Source: GCA-2718845 sp913041905
GTDB lineage: Bacteria; Pseudomonadota; Gammaproteobacteria; GCA-002705445; GCA-002716945
Direction of reading: 5' to 3'
Length of the DNA: 47,780 nt
Assembly (NCBI GenBank): GCA_913041905.1
Contig: CAJWJQ010000003.1
Coordinates: 1-47,780, forward strand
Below, piece by piece: positions 42,851-47,780 of this stretch. The notes under the pieces are model-generated. The model ran no database searches and was not told the origin of the DNA. It was given only the letters and a program-made list of their open reading frames with translations. The number at the start of each line of letters is the position of its first letter. Within the stretch, counting starts at the first letter, position 1. Made by a program: the position numbers and the translations under genes.

Positions 42851-45109
42851 ATGAAAGTTTTTATTAATAACAAAGAGTATAAAGCGCGAGAAAATGAGAC
42901 AATTATTGAACTTGCAGATAGAAATGGAATTAAGATTCCAAGATTTTGTTATCATAAGCATTTATCAGTTGTTGCTAGTTGTCGGATGTGCTTAGTTGAA
43001 ATTGAAAATATAAAATATGCACAGCCAGCATGCTCTACACTAGTACAAGAAAATATGAAAATATTTACTCATTCTAATAAAACTAAAAATGCTCAAAAAA
43101 ACACAATGGAATTTTTATTAATAAATCATCCGCTAGATTGCCCTATTTGCGATCAAGGTGGAGAATGTGAGTTACAAGATGTCTCTATACAGCATGGAGA
43201 AGGGCACTCAAATTATTTAGAATTTAAAAGAGTTGTTGTTGACAAAGATGTTGGTCCCTTAATTTCAACAGAGATGACTAGATGCATACATTGCTCAAGA
43301 TGTGTAAGATTTGGCGAAGAAGTCTCAAATAATAAAGAGCTGGGCTTAGTAAGTCGTGGCGAACATATGGAAATTAGAGCTTTTATAGAAGAGGGAATAT
43401 CTTCAGAACTATCAGGCAATATGATTGATTTGTGTCCTGTGGGAGCTCTAAATAATAAACCATATAGATATAGAGCTAGAACATGGGATCTGCAACAACA
43501 TAGTGCTATTTCCCCACATGATTGTATAGGTTCTAATATTTATTATCATACTTACAACAATGAGATAGTTAGAGCAGTCCCTAAAGAAAACCATAATATT
43601 AATCAGACTTGGTTATCAGATAGAGATAGATTTGGGTATGAAGGTATTTACTCAGAAGATAGGGCTATAAAACCTATGATTCGTAACAATAAGAAGCTTG
43701 TAGAGTGTGAAAAAGAAATATTGTTAAATAAAACAAATGAAATAATAAAATCAACCATTAATGATTTTGGGTTAGATCAGATTGGGTGCTTAATCTCTGC
43801 GCAATCTACAAGTGAAGAATTATTTTTATTCCAACATTTATTTAAACACATGAATATCCAAAATATTGACCATAGAACAAACGAGAGTGATTTTAATTAT
43901 CAAGAAAATTATCCATTAATGCCATCGCTAGGTTGCAATATAAATGACTTAGATAAATTTGATAATATATTATTAGTTGGCGTAAATATAAAAACAGAAT
44001 TCCCTATTCTAACAATTAGATTTAACGAGGCATCTAAAAAGAATACAAAGATATTTTCTATTCATTTCGATTCGTTAGACGAAGATTTTAAGCTGGCTGG
44101 AAAAATTGTTTTAAACAACAGTGATTTAAGTAAGTTTTTTGATAAAAATAAACCCACAATCAATACTAATAATAAAACATTAATAATTATTGGTCCAAAT
44201 ATAAATTATCTTGTGAATCAATCTCAAATTTTAGATTCAATTACAAAATATTCAAAATCCATTAACGCTCAACAGGGATATTTAACAGATTTCTGCAACT
44301 CAACATCTGCTTGGTTATTTGGAAATATACCGCATAGAAATTTTGGCGGTCAAACAGCCAACAAACCAGGACTAAACATATATGATATGATTAAATCTAG
44401 TTTATCTACATATGTGTTCTTTAACTTAGAGCCTGAACACGATTTTTGGAATACATCAGCGGTTACTGAAGCATTAAATAAATCTAAATATAATATTTTT
44501 TTTACATCTTATATTACACCGTTAATTGAAAGATATGCAGATGTAATAATACCAATTTCAACATTTGCAGAAACAGATGGTAGCTTCATTAATATAGAAG
44601 GAACATATCAAACTTATAATAAAATCGTTAATCCGAACAAAAATATTTTTGAGGGTTGGTCAATATTAAATAGTCTTATAAAAATGAATAATCTAGGAGA
44701 TTATAATATTTCTTCTATCCGAAGTTTTCTTTTAAAATCATTGCAGAACATAGATTTCAACTATTCAAAAAATAAAAAACTTAAAAATATTAATTCTAAA
44801 GCCATAACAAATAATTATATATATAAGAATACCCTTCGACATATTTATGCTTCAGATCAAATTGTGCGTAGATCAAAATCATTAAACTCAACAGAGCAGT
44901 CACATAACAAGTTTATTTATATTTCATCAGATTTAGGTAAAATTCTTAACAACAAAGATACTTTAGAAATTAGAGAAAATAATAAAAATTATAAAATAAA
45001 AAATTTTATTATAAAAAAAGAATTACCAATCAATACAATTGTGTATACTTCTAGTTTTAATAATACACTCAACGAATCTAAATCAGATCGCATAACTATA
45101 AAATCATGA
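42851..45109 (+). CDS. nuoG: NADH-quinone oxidoreductase subunit G
   Basis: 75-kDa-type subunit of 752 residues. The N-terminal ferredoxin part holds N1b (FCYHKHLSVVASCRMC and a later Cys), then N5 with its His ligand (HPLDCPICDQGGECELQD) and N4 (CIHCSRC plus DLCPVGAL). The extra N7 cluster of some bacteria is not seen. The long molybdopterin-oxidoreductase-like C-terminal part (about 220-690) has lost its cofactor in this family and here is poorly conserved and Asn/Lys-rich. It overlaps nuoH by 4 bases. Confidence 0.96.
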   Translation: MKVFINNKEYKARENETIIELADRNGIKIPRFCYHKHLSVVASCRMCLVEIENIKYAQPACSTLVQENMKIFTHSNKTKNAQKNTMEFLLINHPLDCPICDQGGECELQDVSIQHGEGHSNYLEFKRVVVDKDVGPLISTEMTRCIHCSRCVRFGEEVSNNKELGLVSRGEHMEIRAFIEEGISSELSGNMIDLCPVGALNNKPYRYRARTWDLQQHSAISPHDCIGSNIYYHTYNNEIVRAVPKENHNINQTWLSDRDRFGYEGIYSEDRAIKPMIRNNKKLVECEKEILLNKTNEIIKSTINDFGLDQIGCLISAQSTSEELFLFQHLFKHMNIQNIDHRTNESDFNYQENYPLMPSLGCNINDLDKFDNILLVGVNIKTEFPILTIRFNEASKKNTKIFSIHFDSLDEDFKLAGKIVLNNSDLSKFFDKNKPTINTNNKTLIIIGPNINYLVNQSQILDSITKYSKSINAQQGYLTDFCNSTSAWLFGNIPHRNFGGQTANKPGLNIYDMIKSSLSTYVFFNLEPEHDFWNTSAVTEALNKSKYNIFFTSYITPLIERYADVIIPISTFAETDGSFINIEGTYQTYNKIVNPNKNIFEGWSILNSLIKMNNLGDYNISSIRSFLLKSLQNIDFNYSKNKKLKNINSKAITNNYIYKNTLRHIYASDQIVRRSKSLNSTEQSHNKFIYISSDLGKILNNKDTLEIRENNKNYKIKNFIIKKELPINTIVYTSSFNNTLNESKSDRITIKS

Positions 45110-46128
45110 ATATTATTTTTATTATACTTAATTCATTAATAGACATTCTTTTGGTTGTAGTACCATTATTTTTAATAGTTGCATACACAACATACTCAGA
45201 AAGAAAAATTATTGGTTTTATGCAATCTAGAATGGGGCCAACAAGGGTTGGACCTTATGGGATGTTACAGCCGATAGCAGATGTAATTAAATTATTAACT
45301 AAAGAAATCATTATTCCATCAAATGCAAACAAAGGTTTATTTTTAACAGCGCCAATGATTATGTTGGTACCATCATTATTGGTATGGTCGGTTATTCCAT
45401 TGTCTGAATATTTTGTAATTGCCAATATCAATGCAGGATTACTTTTTATATTAGCCTTAACTTCGTTAAGTGTTTATGGTGTAATTTTAGCAGGATGGGC
45501 TTCTAATTCTAAATATGCATTTTTGGGTTCCATGAGGTCTGCCGCTCAAATCATAGCTTATGAAATTGCAATGGGTTTTGCTTTAGTAGGAGTACTCATG
45601 GCTGCCGGTAGTCTTAATCTGCAGGAAATTATTATTTCCCAAAAAGGAGGGATTGTTAATTGGTATTGGCTACCGTTATTTCCACTATTTATTATTTATT
45701 TAATATCAGGAATAGCAGAAACAAATAGAGCTCCATTTGATGTTTCTGAAGGAGAATCTGAAATTGTTGCCGGCTTTCATGTTGAATATTCTGGAATTAC
45801 TTTTGCTATGTTTTTCTTAGCAGAATACATGAACCTTATTCTTATAAGTATATTGGTAAGCATAATGTTTTTTGGTGGCTGGTTATCACCATTTGAGTCA
45901 ACTTTTCTAGAACATTATTTTAATTGGATGCCTGGTTTTATTTGGTTATCTATAAAAACATTATTTTTTATTTTTTTATTTTTATGGTTAAGAGCTACTT
46001 TACCAAGATATAGATATGATCAAATAATGAGATTAGGTTGGAAAGTATTTTTACCAATTACTTTAGTATGGATTTTTTTAGAAGGCTTTATGATATATTA
46101 CAAAATTCAACCATGGTTCTCAGGATGA
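45106..46128 (+). CDS. nuoH: NADH-quinone oxidoreductase subunit H
   Basis: Membrane subunit that forms the quinone entry at the arm junction, 340 residues, eight membrane segments. ERKIIGFMQSRMGPTRVGPYG near the start, the loop IAETNRAPFDVSEGESEIVAG and GFHVEYSGITFAMFFLAEY are the typical charged elements for quinone binding and proton coupling. The stop overlaps nuoI (ATGA). Confidence 0.97.
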   Translation: MNIIFIILNSLIDILLVVVPLFLIVAYTTYSERKIIGFMQSRMGPTRVGPYGMLQPIADVIKLLTKEIIIPSNANKGLFLTAPMIMLVPSLLVWSVIPLSEYFVIANINAGLLFILALTSLSVYGVILAGWASNSKYAFLGSMRSAAQIIAYEIAMGFALVGVLMAAGSLNLQEIIISQKGGIVNWYWLPLFPLFIIYLISGIAETNRAPFDVSEGESEIVAGFHVEYSGITFAMFFLAEYMNLILISILVSIMFFGGWLSPFESTFLEHYFNWMPGFIWLSIKTLFFIFLFLWLRATLPRYRYDQIMRLGWKVFLPITLVWIFLEGFMIYYKIQPWFSG

Positions 46129-46607
46129 TAAATAAAATTTCAACAATATTTAAAAGTTTCTTTCTTCTAGAAATATTGAAAGGACTATCAATCACAGGTA
46201 AAAAACTTTTTAAAAAACCTATTACAGTTCAATATCCAGATGAAAAAACACCTCAATCAGCTAGATTTAGAGGATTACATGCATTAAGACGCTATCCAAA
46301 TGGCGAGGAAAGATGTATTGGATGTAAATTATGCGAAGCTGTTTGCCCAGCATTGGCAATATCAATAGATACAGAAATGAGAACAGATGGAACAAGAAGA
46401 ACTACAAAATATGACATAGATTTATTTAAATGTGTTTACTGTGGCTTCTGCGAGGAAGCGTGTCCTGTAGACGCTATAGTTGAAACTAAAATTTTTGAAT
46501 TCCATTTTGAAAATAGAAATGAAAAAATTGTTCATAAGCTTGATCTCCTTAAAATTGGGGATATTTATGAACAAGAAGAACTTAAAGATAGAAAAAATCT
46601 AGGATAA
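46125..46607 (+). CDS. nuoI: NADH-quinone oxidoreductase subunit I
   Basis: Ferredoxin-like subunit with two 4Fe-4S clusters N6a and N6b, 160 residues from ATG 46125. Cluster motifs are CIGCKLCEAVCP and CVYCGFCEEACP. An N-terminal amphipathic helix (about 5-20) attaches it to the membrane arm. A longer frame from 46038 reads into nuoH and lacks family similarity, so it was rejected. Confidence 0.96.
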   Translation: MINKISTIFKSFFLLEILKGLSITGKKLFKKPITVQYPDEKTPQSARFRGLHALRRYPNGEERCIGCKLCEAVCPALAISIDTEMRTDGTRRTTKYDIDLFKCVYCGFCEEACPVDAIVETKIFEFHFENRNEKIVHKLDLLKIGDIYEQEELKDRKNLG

Positions 46608-46611
46608 GAAA

Positions 46612-47211
46612 ATGAATGCAGAACTTATAATATTTTATCTATTTTCTATCTTTTTAATCATTTCTTCAATGCGTGTGGTTATAAGTAATAATCCAGTTAA
46701 GTCTGCTATATATTTAGTTTCCTCTTTTTTCTGTTCAGCCGTATTGTGGCTGCTATTAGGCGCAGAATTTTTATCCGTCATTCTTATATTAGTATATGTT
46801 GGGGCAGTTATGGTTTTATTTCTTTTTGTTGTGATGATGCTTGATATAAATTTATCAGAGGCTACAGGCGGGTTTGTTAAATATTTAAATGAAGGCATAT
46901 TTGTTTTTATAATTATGTCTGCCTTATTAATTTTATTTTTTCAAAATCAGTTTGCAGATACAGATAAAAATATTATTACAGAAATAAATATAATAAGTGA
47001 TAGCAATACTAAAAATCTAGGATATATTTTGTATACAGAATATATATTGGCGTTTGAAATAGCTGCTGTTATTTTATTATTAGGTATTATTTCTGCAATA
47101 ACTTTAACCCATAAAAAGAAATCAGATAATAAATTCCAAGACCCTGATATACAGGTTAATGTTAAAAAAGAAGATAGAGTATTTATAGTAAAAGACGAGG
47201 ATTTAAAATGA
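46612..47211 (+). CDS. nuoJ: NADH-quinone oxidoreductase subunit J
   Basis: ND6-type membrane subunit, 199 residues, five membrane segments. NNPVKSAIYLVSSFFCSAVLW and ILVYVGAVMVLFLFVVMMLD are the conserved second and third segments, including the pi-bulge region important for proton coupling. The C-terminal 35 residues are hydrophilic. Overlaps nuoK by 4 bases. Confidence 0.95.
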   Translation: MNAELIIFYLFSIFLIISSMRVVISNNPVKSAIYLVSSFFCSAVLWLLLGAEFLSVILILVYVGAVMVLFLFVVMMLDINLSEATGGFVKYLNEGIFVFIIMSALLILFFQNQFADTDKNIITEINIISDSNTKNLGYILYTEYILAFEIAAVILLLGIISAITLTHKKKSDNKFQDPDIQVNVKKEDRVFIVKDEDLK

Positions 47212-47513
47212 TACCTATGTCACATTATTTATTCCTTAGTTCAATACTTTTTAGTATTTCCTTGGCAGGTATTTTTTTGAATAGAAAAAATATATTAATC
47301 ATGCTTATGTCTCTGGAGTTAATGTTTTTATCTATAAATTTTAATTTTATAATTTTTGGTAATTACCTCGGTGATTTAACAGGTCAAATATTTGTTTTTT
47401 TTATTCTTACTGTAATAGCGGCGGAATCAGCTATTGGACTAGCTATAATTGTCGTGCTTTATAGGAATAGACACAGTATCAACGTAGACGATATAGGAAA
47501 TTTAAAAGGATGA
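47208..47513 (+). CDS. nuoK: NADH-quinone oxidoreductase subunit K
   Basis: ND4L-type subunit of 101 residues with three membrane segments. The essential membrane glutamates are in MSLELMFLSINFN and VIAAESAIGLAIIV. The first codon overlaps nuoJ (ATGA) and the stop overlaps nuoL in the same way. Confidence 0.96.
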   Translation: MIPMSHYLFLSSILFSISLAGIFLNRKNILIMLMSLELMFLSINFNFIIFGNYLGDLTGQIFVFFILTVIAAESAIGLAIIVVLYRNRHSINVDDIGNLKG

Positions 47514-47780
47514 TGTACTTTTTGATTACTATAATTATCTTTTCCCCTCTTCTTGGGTCATTAATTCTTTTATTTAAAAATGATAAAAGTAACTTAAGCA
47601 CTGCCATAATTGGTAATATTTCAATAGGGATATCAATGATATTATCTTTGTTTTTATTAATATCTTATTTATTTGACCCTACACCCATTGAAAATTTTAC
47701 TCTTTTTAAATGGTTTTCTTCTAATAAATTTACATTTGAATTTGGATTACTTGTAGATAGTTTATCTGTAGTAATGTCCT
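47510..47780 (+). CDS. nuoL: NADH-quinone oxidoreductase subunit L, 3' truncated by window edge
   Basis: First 90 codons of the distal proton-pumping (ND5-type) subunit. From ATG 47510 it reads MMYFLITIIIFSPLLGSL, then further hydrophobic segments and FEFGLLVDSLSVVM, the standard start of the proton-conducting Mrp-like domain. A second ATG at 47513 is equally possible. Overlap with nuoK is 4 bases; nuoM and nuoN should follow outside the window. Confidence 0.93.
   Translation, partial: MMYFLITIIIFSPLLGSLILLFKNDKSNLSTAIIGNISIGISMILSLFLLISYLFDPTPIENFTLFKWFSSNKFTFEFGLLVDSLSVVMS

Noticed and set aside
1..47780. CRISPR arrays, IS elements, toxin-antitoxin or prophage modules
   Set aside because: No spaced direct repeats, transposase, or clustered phage genes were seen; the only repeats are the 21-base triplet in lptC and the duplicated block before nuoA.

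Overview
The window is a gene-dense, strongly AT-rich chromosomal stretch (by eye about 30% G+C, not computed) from a proteobacterium with a compact genome. Gene content and order point to the beta/gamma-proteobacterial branch: the yrbG-kdsD-kdsC-lptC-lptB-rpoN-ptsN-rapZ block, murA-hisG-hisD, petABC-sspA, rlmE-ftsH-folP-glmM, and tpiA-secG-tRNA-Leu-nuoA..L. Short-form HisG, separate NuoC and NuoD, and a PVWY Qo motif in cytochrome b fit the same placement. Intergenic gaps are tiny, many neighbours overlap by 1-8 bases, and no prophage, IS element or CRISPR array is visible. This looks like a streamlined, probably aquatic or host-associated, aerobic organism. The exact lineage cannot be fixed from the sequence alone.

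Layout. 1-1979: argD (5' truncated) and argF. 1985-11830 (minus strand): mlaA, a CaCA antiporter, kdsD, kdsC, an unusual lptC, lptB, rpoN, ptsN, rapZ, manX, ptsH, ptsI. This joins LPS/Kdo supply, LPS export, sigma-54 and a regulatory PTS without any sugar permease. 11885-14954: mlaC (divergent from mlaA) and a large RND/MMPL exporter, probably a lipid-trafficking set. 15014-19258: murA-hisG-DAHP synthase-hisD. 19263-20336: DegS-like protease. 20443-23584: cytochrome bc1 (petABC) and sspA. 23587-25070: gmhA and rsmI, divergent. 25055-29519: carAB behind a promoter, a leader and an intrinsic terminator. 29516-31259: dicarboxylate/amino-acid symporter and tpx. 31311-38114: rlmE, ftsH, a phage/MGME1-type nuclease, folP, glmM, tpiA, secG. 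38119-38200: tRNA-Leu(GAG). 38345-47780: nuoA to nuoL (truncated), complex I.

Together the genes describe aerobic respiration (complex I to bc1), cell-envelope construction (MurA and GlmM for peptidoglycan, KdsC/KdsD/GmhA/Lpt for LPS, Mla/RND for lipids), and arginine, pyrimidine, histidine, aromatic and folate biosynthesis. The most unusual items are four. A GlmM with three extra loops has one carrying an 11-residue exact copy of a conserved CarB motif. A phage-type PD-(D/E)XK exonuclease sits inside the ftsH-folP cluster. An LptC carries an LptA-like tail where lptA should be. The carA leader has an attenuator-like architecture.
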